In this document: positions 8,793 to 16,908 of the stretch, in pieces
Numbering within the stretch: position 1 is the first letter of the stretch
Layout: the number at the start of each line of letters is the position of its first letter
DNA from: Chryseobacterium wanjuense
GTDB lineage: Bacteria; Bacteroidota; Bacteroidia; Flavobacteriales; Weeksellaceae
Length of the DNA stretch: 64,000 nucleotides
Direction of reading: 5' to 3'
NCBI RefSeq assembly: GCF_900111495.1
Contig: NZ_FOIU01000001.1
Coordinates: 1,178,001 to 1,242,000, forward strand
Notes under the pieces: generated by a model
What the model was told of the DNA's origin: nothing
What the model saw: the letters and a program-made list of their open reading frames with translations, nothing else
Databases searched by the model: none
Position numbers and translations under genes: made by a program

Positions 8793-9695
8793 TTAATCTT
8801 CGTTGTTTATAATTTTAATTAAATTTTCTATAAAAGGTAAAGTATATTCACCATTTGGGTCATAATCCGGATCAAGGATAGTGATTTCAATTCCGAAACA
8901 TTTTTCGTTATGAATCAAAGGTTGTAGAATTTCTTTCAGATTGTCATAATCGATTCCATCCTCCATTCGGCTGTCGACACAGGGCATTATTTTATCATTT
9001 AAAACATCGACATCAAAATGGATAAAGAAGCCGTCTAAATTTTTTTCGTTAATTAATGCTAAAAAGTCTTCTGAAGTTTTTCTAAAACCATTTTTTCTTA
9101 CTTTATATAAATCAAAATAATTGATTTTAGAATTAATAATTTCTCCGACATATTCTTCATCATCAGTTTCCGCATTGCCTACGCAGAAAACATTTTCTGC
9201 CAGGAAATAAGGTTTTTGATTGTCAATATTCGTCAGTTTTTCATGTCCCAATCCACAGACAATGGCGAGATCCATTCCGGCAGCACCGCCACTGGGCGAA
9301 AGTCTGGCTGGAATATAATCGGTGTGCCCGTCAAGATAAAAAAGTCCGAAACTTCCCAGTTTTTTCAATGCAATTGCTGTGCCTATAAGAATACTGCAAT
9401 CGCCACCGAGAATAATGTTGAAAGTATTTTTATCTGAATTTTTAAGGATAAGTTCAGATTGTTTTTTGGCATATTCAACAATTTGCTCCGGATTTTTTAC
9501 ACCTGTTTCTTGATCAAAATTCATTGCATAAGCGGGAGATTCCAGCCTGTAAATATGTTCAGGAGAAATTCTTTCGTGAAATCCTAATTTCTTGAGCCAG
9601 TCTGGAAGCTTTCTTACGCCCGGCTCTATCTCGTGCTCTTTTTTTGTGAGTCCCAGATTAAACGGAAATTCAAATAATGTAATTTTCCCTTTCAT
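8793..9695 (-). CDS. Arginase/agmatinase-family ureohydrolase with a Cys at one metal position
   Basis: 300 aa. Binuclear metal-site motifs are present: GGDCS (97-101), DGHTD (D122, H124, D126) and HFDVDV (D228, D230). These enzymes hydrolyse guanidino groups (arginine, agmatine, guanidinobutyrate) or formiminoglutamate. The usual first ligand is the His of GGDHS; here it is C100, so metal content or substrate may differ from textbook arginase. First gene of a minus-strand run with HPP three bases behind it. A promoter fits just upstream. Assigning arginase rather than another family member would be a guess. Confidence 0.88.
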   Translation of the reverse strand: MKGKITLFEFPFNLGLTKKEHEIEPGVRKLPDWLKKLGFHERISPEHIYRLESPAYAMNFDQETGVKNPEQIVEYAKKQSELILKNSDKNTFNIILGGDCSILIGTAIALKKLGSFGLFYLDGHTDYIPARLSPSGGAAGMDLAIVCGLGHEKLTNIDNQKPYFLAENVFCVGNAETDDEEYVGEIINSKINYFDLYKVRKNGFRKTSEDFLALINEKNLDGFFIHFDVDVLNDKIMPCVDSRMEDGIDYDNLKEILQPLIHNEKCFGIEITILDPDYDPNGEYTLPFIENLIKIINNED

Positions 9696-9708
9696 ATTTA
9701 TCTTTTAC

Positions 9709-9736
9709 CAAAGATACAAAATTATCCGTTTGCAAA
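9709..9736 (-). promoter_or_regulatory. Promoter for the arginase-HPP gene run
   Basis: Minus-strand TATCTTTG (9716-9709) matches TAnnTTTG, with a TTTG (9736-9733) 16 nt upstream as a -33 element. It lies 14 bp before the start codon at 9695. Confidence 0.5.
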
Positions 9737-9865
9737 CGACTACAAATGAATTTAAATAGTTTTATACCGACTTGTGTTTTCGTTTTCAACAATCTTTGCA
9801 ACAGAGATTTGAGAAAACAGTGAGCGTCTCTTATCTAATATTATTAATCTTTAAAAAATAAAATT

Positions 9866-10198
9866 ATGTCACTAAGAAACAAAGTAACATTAATCGGTTA
9901 CACAGGAAAAGAAGTAGAAATGATGAGCTTCGAAAGCGGAAACGTAAAAGCAAGCGTATCTTTGGCAACGAGCGATCACTACACCAATGCTAAAGGCGAG
10001 AAAGTAGAGGAAACACAATGGCACAATCTGGTGGCTTTTGGGAAAACGGCGGAGATTTTTCAAAAATATGTAACAAAAGGAAAAGAAATTGCTGTCGAAG
10101 GGAAATTAACATACAGATCGTACGATGACAAAGATGGCGTGAAAAGATATATCACAGAGATTCGAGTGGATGAAATTCTGCTTTTGGGAAGTAAATAA
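9866..10198 (+). CDS. ssb: Single-stranded DNA-binding protein, short form
   Basis: 110 aa, an OB fold that starts NKVTLIGYTGKEVEM and has the conserved core VSLATSDHY, EETQWHNLVAFGKTAE and GKLTYRSYDD. Binds ssDNA in replication, repair and recombination. The protein stops right after the OB domain (ILLLGSK): the acidic tail with a terminal DDIPF-type motif that recruits partner proteins in most bacterial SSBs is missing. Short SSBs are common in Bacteroidota, often as a second copy, so this may be an accessory SSB. Followed after 14 bp by an HRDC gene. Confidence 0.93.
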   Translation: MSLRNKVTLIGYTGKEVEMMSFESGNVKASVSLATSDHYTNAKGEKVEETQWHNLVAFGKTAEIFQKYVTKGKEIAVEGKLTYRSYDDKDGVKRYITEIRVDEILLLGSK

Positions 10199-10212
10199 TT
10201 CTAAAAACACAA

Positions 10213-10668
10213 ATGATGAAAGTAAAAGTTTTTAAAATAAGATTACCTGAGGAATTTCTTTATGAAGATCAAAAAACGCTGGATTCTTTCCTGGAATCGA
10301 ACGATATTATAAAAGTGGAAACCGCTTTTGTACAGGATGAAAATTACTGGTCTGTAGTCTTGTATTTTGATGAGTTGAAAATTGTGCAAAACACAGTGAA
10401 AGATCCGAAAACAGCAAAATATTCTGCAGAAATTGAGACACTAAATGCCGATGAAGAAAAGATTTTATATGCACTAAAGGAATGGAGATCAGAGAAAGCT
10501 AAAGAACAGAATTTACCGTCGTATTTTATCGCAACCAATAAAGAACTGATGTCTGTGGCAAAATATAAACCTGCAAAAAAGGAAGAATTGCGTGATATTA
10601 AAGGTTTCGGAAAACACAAAATTGAAAATTATGGCGAAGAGATTCTAGAAATTCTGGATAGTATTTGA
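10213..10668 (+). CDS. HRDC-domain protein
   Basis: 151 aa. The C-terminal 75 residues form an HRDC domain, as in RecQ and RNase D: YALKEWRSEKAKEQNLPSYF, then NKELMSVAKYKPAKKEELRDI and a helix-hairpin-like GFGKHKIENYG. There is no helicase or nuclease domain; the N-terminal part (FKIRLPEEFLYEDQKTLDSF) is a small alpha/beta region common in Bacteroidota. HRDC domains bind DNA. Close coupling to ssb (14 bp) suggests a role in DNA transactions. ATG at 10213 and 10216 are both possible starts. Confidence 0.88.
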   Translation: MMKVKVFKIRLPEEFLYEDQKTLDSFLESNDIIKVETAFVQDENYWSVVLYFDELKIVQNTVKDPKTAKYSAEIETLNADEEKILYALKEWRSEKAKEQNLPSYFIATNKELMSVAKYKPAKKEELRDIKGFGKHKIENYGEEILEILDSI

Positions 10669-10706
10669 TTTTTCATGAATAAACACAAATAATGAATAAA
10701 AATCCT

Positions 10707-10735
10707 AAGCTGGAGAAAGATTGCTTCTTCAGCTT
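10707..10735 (+). terminator. Rho-independent terminator after the ssb-HRDC pair
   Basis: An 11-bp stem (10707-10717 with 10725-10735, one G-T pair) with a 7-nt loop, followed by a short T run. It separates the ssb-HRDC unit from hisS. Confidence 0.75.
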
Positions 10736-10767
10736 TTTGATTTAACGGAAAAGTCCGTTCAATTCCT

Positions 10768-10775
10768 TATTTTTG
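10768..10775 (+). promoter_or_regulatory. -7 promoter element for hisS
   Basis: TATTTTTG followed by C, a typical Bacteroidota -7 box, 40 nt before the hisS start and just behind the preceding terminator. A second small inverted repeat (AACGGA/TCCGTT, 10744-10759) lies upstream of it. No well-spaced -33 TTG. Confidence 0.5.
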
Positions 10776-10814
10776 CAAGACTTATAATATTAATCATCAT
10801 TTATCAATTATAAA

Positions 10815-12167
10815 ATGAAGCCAAGTTTAGCAAAAGGGACGAGAGATTTTACAGCACTGGAAGTTGCAAGAAGAAGATATATCATCAATACTTTACAGAA
10901 AAATTTCGAGTTATTCGGATTCCAGCCATTGGAAACACCGAGCTTTGAAAACCTTTCGACATTGACAGGGAAGTACGGAGAAGAAGGAGATCGCTTGATT
11001 TTTAAGATTTTAAATTCAGGAGATTATACTTCAAAAGTAAATCAGGAAGACTGGGAAAATAAAAATCATCAGAAATTGACTTCCCAGATTTCAGATAAAG
11101 CCCTTCGTTATGACCTTACCGTGCCTTTTGCAAGATTTGTAGCGATGAATCATGGCCAATTGACTTTTCCTTACAAACGTTACCAAATTCAGCCGGTTTG
11201 GAGAGCAGATCGTCCTCAGAAAGGGAGATTCAGAGAGTTTTATCAATGTGATGCAGATGTTGTAGGAAGCGAAAGTCTTCTGCAGGAAGTCGAACTGATT
11301 CAATTATATCTAAAATCATTTTCAGATTTAAAAGTTTCCGTGACGATTCACATCAACAACAGAAAAATTCTTTCAGGTTTGGCAGAGTATGCGGGAATTA
11401 CAGATAAATTGATTGATTTTACAGTTGCTCTTGACAAATTAGACAAAATAGGGAAAGACGGTGTTGTAAAAGAACTTCTGGAAAGAGGAATTTCCCAGGA
11501 ATCAATCGATAAGCTGGATTTCTTATTTACTCAATCTGACGATGCTTTGGAAAATCTTCTTCAGTTAAAAGAGAAATTTACAGGAAACGAAATCGGCTTA
11601 AAAGGAGTTGAGGAACTGGAATTCGTTATTACCCAATCTTTGAATTTGGGGGTTGATATCCAGAATCTTGTTTTCGACATTACATTGGCGAGAGGACTTG
11701 ATTATTATACCGGAGCGATTTTCGAGGTAAAAGCTGATGAAGTTCAGATGGGTTCCATCGGCGGTGGCGGCAGATATGACAACCTTACGGAAGTTTTCGG
11801 GGTAAAAAATATTCCTGGAATCGGTATTTCTTTCGGTCTGGACAGAATTTATCTTGTCATTGAAGAATTAGGACTTTTCCCTGAAGAAGCGACTTCAAAA
11901 GTAGAATATTTATTTGCCAATTTTGGAGGTGATGAAATGCTGGAAGCTTTAAAATTAATTAAACAATTAAGGGAAAAAGGGATTTCCGCAGAAATTTATC
12001 CTGAAAATGCAAAGTTGGGAAAACAGTTCACCTACGCAGAGAAAAAAGGAATTAAAAACCTTGTTTTCTTGGGAGAAGAAGAAATAAAAAACAAAAAAGT
12101 AACTTACAAAGACCTTGAAGCCGGAGAACAGAAAACGGTTTCTCTGGAAGAATTTTTGAATAACTAA
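10815..12167 (+). CDS. hisS: Histidyl-tRNA synthetase
   Basis: 450 aa class II synthetase that charges tRNA-His. Motif 2 is seen as [19 protein letters not shown], the histidine-specific stretch as [14 protein letters not shown], motif 3 as [11 protein letters not shown], and the C-terminal anticodon-binding domain begins near residue 360 ([10 protein letters not shown]). Full length and without frame damage. The next gene, chrA, begins 26 bp later, so the five genes from hisS to the methyltransferase probably share transcription down to the terminator at 15397. Confidence 0.97.
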   Translation: MKPSLAKGTRDFTALEVARRRYIINTLQKNFELFGFQPLETPSFENLSTLTGKYGEEGDRLIFKILNSGDYTSKVNQEDWENKNHQKLTSQISDKALRYDLTVPFARFVAMNHGQLTFPYKRYQIQPVWRADRPQKGRFREFYQCDADVVGSESLLQEVELIQLYLKSFSDLKVSVTIHINNRKILSGLAEYAGITDKLIDFTVALDKLDKIGKDGVVKELLERGISQESIDKLDFLFTQSDDALENLLQLKEKFTGNEIGLKGVEELEFVITQSLNLGVDIQNLVFDITLARGLDYYTGAIFEVKADEVQMGSIGGGGRYDNLTEVFGVKNIPGIGISFGLDRIYLVIEELGLFPEEATSKVEYLFANFGGDEMLEALKLIKQLREKGISAEIYPENAKLGKQFTYAEKKGIKNLVFLGEEEIKNKKVTYKDLEAGEQKTVSLEEFLNN

Positions 12168-12193
12168 ATACATGCTAGGAATTCTGTAATACC

Positions 12194-13324
12194 ATGAAGA
12201 ATACAGAAGACTTGAAAGAAATTGCCAGGCTTTTTCTCAAACTGGGAATCATAGGTTTTGGAGGTCCTGCCGCACATATTTCTATGATGCAGGAGGAGGT
12301 TGTTACCAAAAGAAAATGGCTGACTCAACAACATTTTCTTGACTTAATCGGAGCTACTAACCTGATTCCCGGACCCAACAGTACCGAAATGGCCATCCAT
12401 ATCGGACGTGAAAAAGCAGGCTGGAAAGGATTATTAATTGCAGGAATTTGTTTTATTTTTCCTGCAGTTTTTATTACAGGTATTTTTGCGTGGCTGTATA
12501 AAGAATATGGTTTGTTGCCGGAGGTTCAGCCATTTATATATGGTATTAAACCTGCCATTATCGCCGTTATTCTTGGAGCTATTTTTCCTTTAGCTAAAAA
12601 ATCGGTAAAGTCTGTAAAACTGGCAATATTGGGAATAATAGTATTGGTAGGCTTATTATTACAGTACAATGAAATTTTTCTGCTTTTTGGAACAGGAATT
12701 CTGGCGGTTTTGATATTTTTTATACAAAATAAAAATTCAGAGGGTTTAAAGAATTTAATTCCTGTCATTAGTTTGCAGCATTCGGGAAACGATATTTTAT
12801 CAGCCGCAAATATCAAGCTTTTCCTGATTTTCCTTAAAGTTGGTGCAATTTTGTATGGAAGTGGATACGTATTGTTTGCATTTTTGGATGCAGAACTAGT
12901 GTCTGAAGGATTAATCTCAAGAAAACAGCTGATTGATGCTATCGCAGTCGGACAATTTACACCCGGACCTGTTTTTTCTTCGGTGACTTTTATTGGATAT
13001 CAAATCAACGGATTTACAGGCGCTGTAGTATCAACTATCGGAATTTTCTTGCCGTCATTTCTGTTTGTGGCATTGTTGAATCCTTTGGTGAAAAAAATGA
13101 GGAATTCAAAAATATTTTCAATTTTTTTGGATGCTGTCAATGTTGCTTCCGTTGCCATTATTATAGCCGTTTGCATCCACATGGGGATGGATACCATTAC
13201 AGATTGGCGCACAAGTCTTATTGCTGTTGTTTGCATTGTTCTAAGTTTTGGATACAAAAAAATAAATAGTGCATTAATTGTTTTGGCGGGCTCAGGAATG
13301 GGATATTTATTGACTTTTCTATAG
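12194..13324 (+). CDS. chrA: Chromate-transporter (CHR) family membrane protein, long form
   Basis: 376 aa, two CHR repeats in one chain: the first begins FLKLGIIGFGGPAAHISMMQEEVV (conserved GFGGP at 18-22) and has NLIPGPNSTEMA, the second begins after residue 205 (FLKVGAILYGSGYVLFAFL) and has GQFTPGPVFSS. About ten membrane segments. Characterised members export chromate, but many genomic copies have no known substrate. Set in a housekeeping operon with hisS, so metal resistance is not evident from context. Confidence 0.9.
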   Translation: MKNTEDLKEIARLFLKLGIIGFGGPAAHISMMQEEVVTKRKWLTQQHFLDLIGATNLIPGPNSTEMAIHIGREKAGWKGLLIAGICFIFPAVFITGIFAWLYKEYGLLPEVQPFIYGIKPAIIAVILGAIFPLAKKSVKSVKLAILGIIVLVGLLLQYNEIFLLFGTGILAVLIFFIQNKNSEGLKNLIPVISLQHSGNDILSAANIKLFLIFLKVGAILYGSGYVLFAFLDAELVSEGLISRKQLIDAIAVGQFTPGPVFSSVTFIGYQINGFTGAVVSTIGIFLPSFLFVALLNPLVKKMRNSKIFSIFLDAVNVASVAIIIAVCIHMGMDTITDWRTSLIAVVCIVLSFGYKKINSALIVLAGSGMGYLLTFL

Positions 13325-13351
13325 CTGAATGATTTTCTAAGTTATTAAAAA

Positions 13352-13993
13352 ATGAGTAAAAATATTTCCAAAGATATTATTGAAAAGTGGCTGAAAGGCT
13401 GGTCTTTATCAAGGAATCTTCCTTTACCGGTTACTTACAAATCAGGCTTTAAAGTTGATGTCGGTGACGAAAAACAAAAATCACGTTATATTTTTGCAGA
13501 AGCTAATACAGATTTTTTTCAATTGGCACAATCAATTCATGAGCCTTGGGTTTTCCTGAAAGTCTGCACTTCTTTTGATGATCTTAAAAATAAAATACCT
13601 GAAAGATGGCAACTTCAACCGCAAGGTTACATGATGTCCTGTTTTCATCGGATGAACATTATCGAAGTTACTTTACATAAGGGATATAAAATGGAATTTG
13701 AGAATTATAATTCTACTTTTGTTATTAAAATTCTTACTGAAAATGGAGAGCCTGCATCCATTGGACGGGTAGTTCTTGTCGATAACCTTGCCATCTATGA
13801 TAGAATTTCAACGGAAGCCGATCACAGGAGAAAAGGGCTGGCTACATTTTTAATGAAAGAACTTGAAAAAATTGCTTTATCAAAAGGTATTACACACAAC
13901 TTTCTGGTAGCAACAGAAGATGGTAAAGCATTATACCAGTCGTTGGGCTGGAATGTGTACAGCCTGTATACTTCGATCGTCATTCCGTCTTAA
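13352..13993 (+). CDS. GNAT-family N-acetyltransferase
   Basis: 213 aa. The acetyl-CoA binding loop is ADHRRKGLATFLMKELEKIA (about 156-175), followed by a strand HNFLVATEDG and the typical YQSLGW ending. The N-terminal 100 residues (KWLKGWSLSRNLPLPV...) look like a second, degenerate GNAT-like half. Substrate cannot be read from the sequence. Spacing of 27 bp to chrA suggests the same transcript. Confidence 0.85.
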   Translation: MSKNISKDIIEKWLKGWSLSRNLPLPVTYKSGFKVDVGDEKQKSRYIFAEANTDFFQLAQSIHEPWVFLKVCTSFDDLKNKIPERWQLQPQGYMMSCFHRMNIIEVTLHKGYKMEFENYNSTFVIKILTENGEPASIGRVVLVDNLAIYDRISTEADHRRKGLATFLMKELEKIALSKGITHNFLVATEDGKALYQSLGWNVYSLYTSIVIPS

Positions 13994-14057
13994 AATTTTT
14001 AAAATTGAATTAAATTATTCGTGAAGAAATAGTAATTTAGGCTCATAAACGATTACG

Positions 14058-14594
14058 ATGAGCGAAAAATCAAGACTTGACGAAATAAAAGACGAACTGG
14101 AAAAACTAGATATTAATCCCACAATTTTTGCCAGAAAGGAAATTCGTGCCCTGCCGGAAGTCCTTTCCGAAGACGAAAAAATTGTGTATCTGGTCGAGGG
14201 GAGGAATAAACTTACCAATCATCATATTATTTTGGTGGCCACCGACAGAAGGTTGATTTTTGTTGATAAAGAGTTCTTTTACGGACTAAAAGTTGAAGAT
14301 TTTTCTTACGATAAAATAAGCTCTATCCAATACGAAAAAGAGCTGATGTTGGCATCGATAGACATCCAGACGTCGGATAATATTGTTGAAATCGACGGAG
14401 TAGGGAAATATTATGCCGAATTATTTTGTGAAAAAACAAGAGATTTCATGTCTCGTCCCAAAGAATATTTTCAGGCAGCAAAAGAGCCAACCGTTTTAGA
14501 TCAGTTGGAACAATTGGGAAGATTGAAAGAAAGCGGAATTCTGACCGAAGAAGAATTTTCTGAACAGAAGAAGAAACTGCTTGAAAAACTTTAA
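14058..14594 (+). CDS. PH-like and SHOCT domain protein
   Basis: 178 aa. Residues about 35-130 form a bacterial PH-like fold (EDEKIVYLVEGRNK, TDRRLIFVDKEFFYG), and the last 32 residues are a SHOCT module (LEQLGRLKESGILTEEEF), a short oligomerisation segment common at protein ends. No signal peptide or membrane segment. Such proteins are widespread and unassigned; phage-encoded relatives exist, but nothing here is phage-like. ATG at 14058 is chosen because the sequence before it is not coding in the same way. Confidence 0.8.
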   Translation: MSEKSRLDEIKDELEKLDINPTIFARKEIRALPEVLSEDEKIVYLVEGRNKLTNHHIILVATDRRLIFVDKEFFYGLKVEDFSYDKISSIQYEKELMLASIDIQTSDNIVEIDGVGKYYAELFCEKTRDFMSRPKEYFQAAKEPTVLDQLEQLGRLKESGILTEEEFSEQKKKLLEKL

Positions 14595-14609
14595 TTAAAC
14601 TAAAAACTA

Positions 14610-15407
14610 ATGGAAAATTATTTAGAAATAAACAAGAATTCCTGGAATGCCAAAGTAGAGCCGCACCTGAAGTCGGATTTCTATTTTGTGGATGAGTTTC
14701 TAAAAGGAAGAACTTCTCTCAACTCTATTGAATTGGAGCTTTTGGGAGATGTAAAAGATAAAACTATTCTGCATTTGCAGTGTCATTTTGGTCAGGATTC
14801 GATCTCACTGTCGAGGTTAGGAGCCAAAGTCACCGGAATTGATTTGTCTGATAAAGCGATTGAAACCGCGAGAGATTTAGCTCTAAAAACAGGAACAGAT
14901 ACTCAATTTATTTGTACGGATCTCTATAATCTTCCGAATGTTTTGGATGAAAAATTTGACGTAGTTTTTACAAGTTACGGAACTATAGGCTGGCTTCCGG
15001 ATCTTAATGAATGGGCGAAAATTATCAATCATTTTCTTAAACCCGATGGAAAATTTATCATGGCAGAATTTCACCCTGTTGTCTGGATGTTTGATGATGA
15101 TTTTGAAGAAGTGAAGTACAATTATTTTAACGAAAAACCAATTGTAGAAACCTACGAAGGAACTTATGCCGATACATCTGCAGACATTGTTCAGGACTAT
15201 GTAATGTGGAATCATTCTTTGGAAGAGGTTCTTCAGAATTTAATTGAAAATGATATTTGTATAGAAAAATTTAAAGAATACAATTGGTCGCCGTATCCAT
15301 GCTTTAAACATGTGGAAGAATTTGAAAAAGGAAAATGGAGAATTCCGAAATTCGGCAACAAAATACCCCTTGTTTTTGCCCTGGAAACACAAAAAAAGTC
15401 ATCGTAG
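14610..15407 (+). CDS. Class I SAM-dependent methyltransferase
   Basis: 265 aa. Motif I is the variant ILHLQCHFGQDSISLSRLG (about 52-70), followed by VTGIDLSDKAIE (acidic residue for the SAM ribose) and DVVFTSYGTIGWLPDL. This branch (HLQCHFGQD) is common in Bacteroidota and Firmicutes; the substrate is unknown, a small molecule being likely. 15 bp after the PH/SHOCT gene. Its stop codon lies inside the stem of the terminator that follows. Confidence 0.88.
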   Translation: MENYLEINKNSWNAKVEPHLKSDFYFVDEFLKGRTSLNSIELELLGDVKDKTILHLQCHFGQDSISLSRLGAKVTGIDLSDKAIETARDLALKTGTDTQFICTDLYNLPNVLDEKFDVVFTSYGTIGWLPDLNEWAKIINHFLKPDGKFIMAEFHPVVWMFDDDFEEVKYNYFNEKPIVETYEGTYADTSADIVQDYVMWNHSLEEVLQNLIENDICIEKFKEYNWSPYPCFKHVEEFEKGKWRIPKFGNKIPLVFALETQKKSS

Positions 15408-15425
15408 TTTCATATTACGATGACT
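15397..15425. terminator. Bidirectional terminator between the hisS run and the YtxH-like gene
   Basis: A perfect 10-bp stem (15397-15406 with 15416-15425) with a 9-nt loop, flanked by A runs on the left and T runs on the right, so it can act for both convergent transcripts. The stop codon of the methyltransferase gene overlaps the left arm. Confidence 0.9.
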
Positions 15426-15452
15426 TTTTTTATATATGAATGCTAAAATAAA

Positions 15453-15695
15453 CTAGTTCTGATTAACCGTTTCCTCTGCTTTTTCCTTCATTCCGTCTAC
15501 TTTTTCCTGAACCTGGGAAGCAACATTATTGGCTTTATCTTTCAGATCATTTCCCCATTTATTCAGATTATCTTTTGCATTGTTGATCTTGTCTTTTACA
15601 GCTTGTTGTTCCTCAGGAGAAGAATTTTTATATTTCCAATATGCCAAAGCTCCTAATCCTAGTAGTGCTAATAAGCCTTTCGTTTTATTTCCCAT
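15453..15695 (-). CDS. Small YtxH-like membrane-anchored coiled-coil protein
   Basis: 80 aa. MGNKTKGLLALLGLGALAYWKYK is a single N-terminal hydrophobic segment; the rest is a charged, heptad-like helix (KDNLNKWGNDLKDKANN, VDGMKEKAEET). This layout is that of YtxH/general-stress proteins, often induced by salt or envelope stress. No neighbours to inform its job. Confidence 0.75.
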   Translation of the reverse strand: MGNKTKGLLALLGLGALAYWKYKNSSPEEQQAVKDKINNAKDNLNKWGNDLKDKANNVASQVQEKVDGMKEKAEETVNQN

Positions 15696-15794
15696 GATTT
15701 CTATTTTTTAAGTGATTAATATTAAAGTTCTATAGTAGTAATCATGTAAAATGTGTGCCAAAAAATTGAATGGAATTATAAATTAATGTTAAAA

Positions 15795-16637
15795 TTAATT
15801 GAAAACTTCAAAATTTTCTCCATCAAAACTTGCGAAAACCATAGTAGGATACGAATCCTGATGATAAATATTTCCATTTTTATCAATGGCAATGGCACCT
15901 GCGAACCCGTCGATTGTTTTTAATTCTTCAAAAGTTTTGGTGAAAGCTTTTTCAAGAGACATTCCGTCGGTGACTCTTGTGACGATTTTTGTTGCAGTGG
16001 CATTGCTTACAATATCTTCACCAACGCCTGTGCAGCTTACGGCACAAAAAGAATTGGCATAATTTCCGGCTACGGTGGCAGAATCAGAGATTCTTCCCGG
16101 AATTTCAAAACCTTTTCCTCCGGTGGAAGTAGCAACGGCCAGTTTGCTATTTTTATCAATCGCTACACAGCCAACAGTTCCTTTTCCGCCATTATTCAAT
16201 TTTGCTTCATACTCTTTTCTTCTTTGAGGGATTTCAGTTGAAAAATTTTCAAAACCATGCTCATTTGCATATTTTTTTGCTCCATTTCCGCCCAAGACCC
16301 TGTCATCTTCTTTCATCAGCTCTTTCGCAACGAAAATCGGATTTTTCACATCCTGAATATTGATGACTCCACTCAACTTCTGAGTTTCACCATCCATAAT
16401 GGCAGCGCTCATCCTGATCACTCCGTCACTTTGGATCTGCGAACCGATACCGGCATTGTACAATTCATCATTTTCCAACAAAGAAACGGCATACGCAACC
16501 GTGTCAAAAGCTGAATTATTTTGTAAATATTCAAACGCTTTTTGGGCGATATTTTTTAAAGAATTTTGTTTGGCAACTTTTACTTCGTGGCTCTGATCGC
16601 TTTCCGAGAAAAATCCGCCGTGGATGATTACTTTCAT
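15795..16637 (-). CDS. iaaA: Isoaspartyl peptidase/L-asparaginase (plant type, Ntn hydrolase)
   Basis: 280 aa. The autoproteolysis site and nucleophile are GKGTVG with T154, followed by ATSTGG (169-174) and GRISDSATVAGNYA, all hallmarks of the family; the precursor self-cleaves before T154. No signal peptide, so cytosolic. It hydrolyses beta-aspartyl dipeptides. Next to cyanophycinase and cyanophycin synthetase its evident task is the last degradation step, splitting beta-Asp-Arg (or beta-Asp-Lys) into free amino acids. The HGGFF stretch near the N terminus departs from the common HGGAG. Confidence 0.92.
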   Translation of the reverse strand: MKVIIHGGFFSESDQSHEVKVAKQNSLKNIAQKAFEYLQNNSAFDTVAYAVSLLENDELYNAGIGSQIQSDGVIRMSAAIMDGETQKLSGVINIQDVKNPIFVAKELMKEDDRVLGGNGAKKYANEHGFENFSTEIPQRRKEYEAKLNNGGKGTVGCVAIDKNSKLAVATSTGGKGFEIPGRISDSATVAGNYANSFCAVSCTGVGEDIVSNATATKIVTRVTDGMSLEKAFTKTFEELKTIDGFAGAIAIDKNGNIYHQDSYPTMVFASFDGENFEVFN

Positions 16638-16647
16638 AATGTTGTAT

Positions 16648-16676
16648 TTGTCAATGGTGACTTGTCAATGTGGTAA
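16648..16676. repeat. Heptamer-phased tract upstream of iaaA
   Basis: The octamer TTGTCAAT occurs at 16648 and again at 16662, exactly 14 bp (two heptads) apart, with GTGACTT between. Short member of the tract class described at 26001. Confidence 0.45.
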
Positions 16677-16759
16677 TTTTTAAAATTAATATAAAAATTA
16701 AGCTAGACAAAACTTAAGACTTAATTTTCGCTTTTTTTTCGTTCGTATAAGTTTATTCA

Positions 16760-16857
16760 CCACAAAGTTTGTCATCCTGCAAGGATTTAAGCACGAATCT
16801 TTACATACGACTCTCTAACACTATGCCTAGATCCTTGCAGGATGACAAACTTTGTGG
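16760..16857. repeat. 98-bp element with perfect 27-bp inverted arms
   Basis: 16760-16786 is the exact reverse complement of 16831-16857; each arm begins CCACAAAGTTTGTCATCC and ends GGAT. The 44-bp centre continues to pair partly (AGC/GCCT region). No coding capacity. It lies between iaaA (start 16637) and the cphB stop at 16909. The shape is that of a MITE-like or REP-like element; the inner GTCATCCTG string is shared with the repeats near 58658. It could also act as a strong hairpin in the cphB-iaaA transcript. Confidence 0.9.
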
Positions 16858-16876
16858 ATATTTATTCAATCGTTAA

Positions 16877-16908
16877 AACTGGAAATCCGAAACTCGTATC
16901 CACAACCC
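16877..16908. repeat. Heptamer-phased tract abutting the cphB stop codon
   Basis: Successive units AACTGGA, AATCCGA, AACTCGT, ATCCACA run in one 7-bp phase up to the cphB stop at 16909. See the entry at 26001 for the class. Confidence 0.45.

Noticed and set aside
12194..13324. Chromate-resistance island
   Set aside because: A lone ChrA-type gene within a housekeeping operon, without chrB or other metal genes, does not support it.
14058..14594. Phage-derived SHOCT protein marking a prophage
   Set aside because: No phage structural, integrase or lysis genes are near it, and it is embedded in the hisS run.
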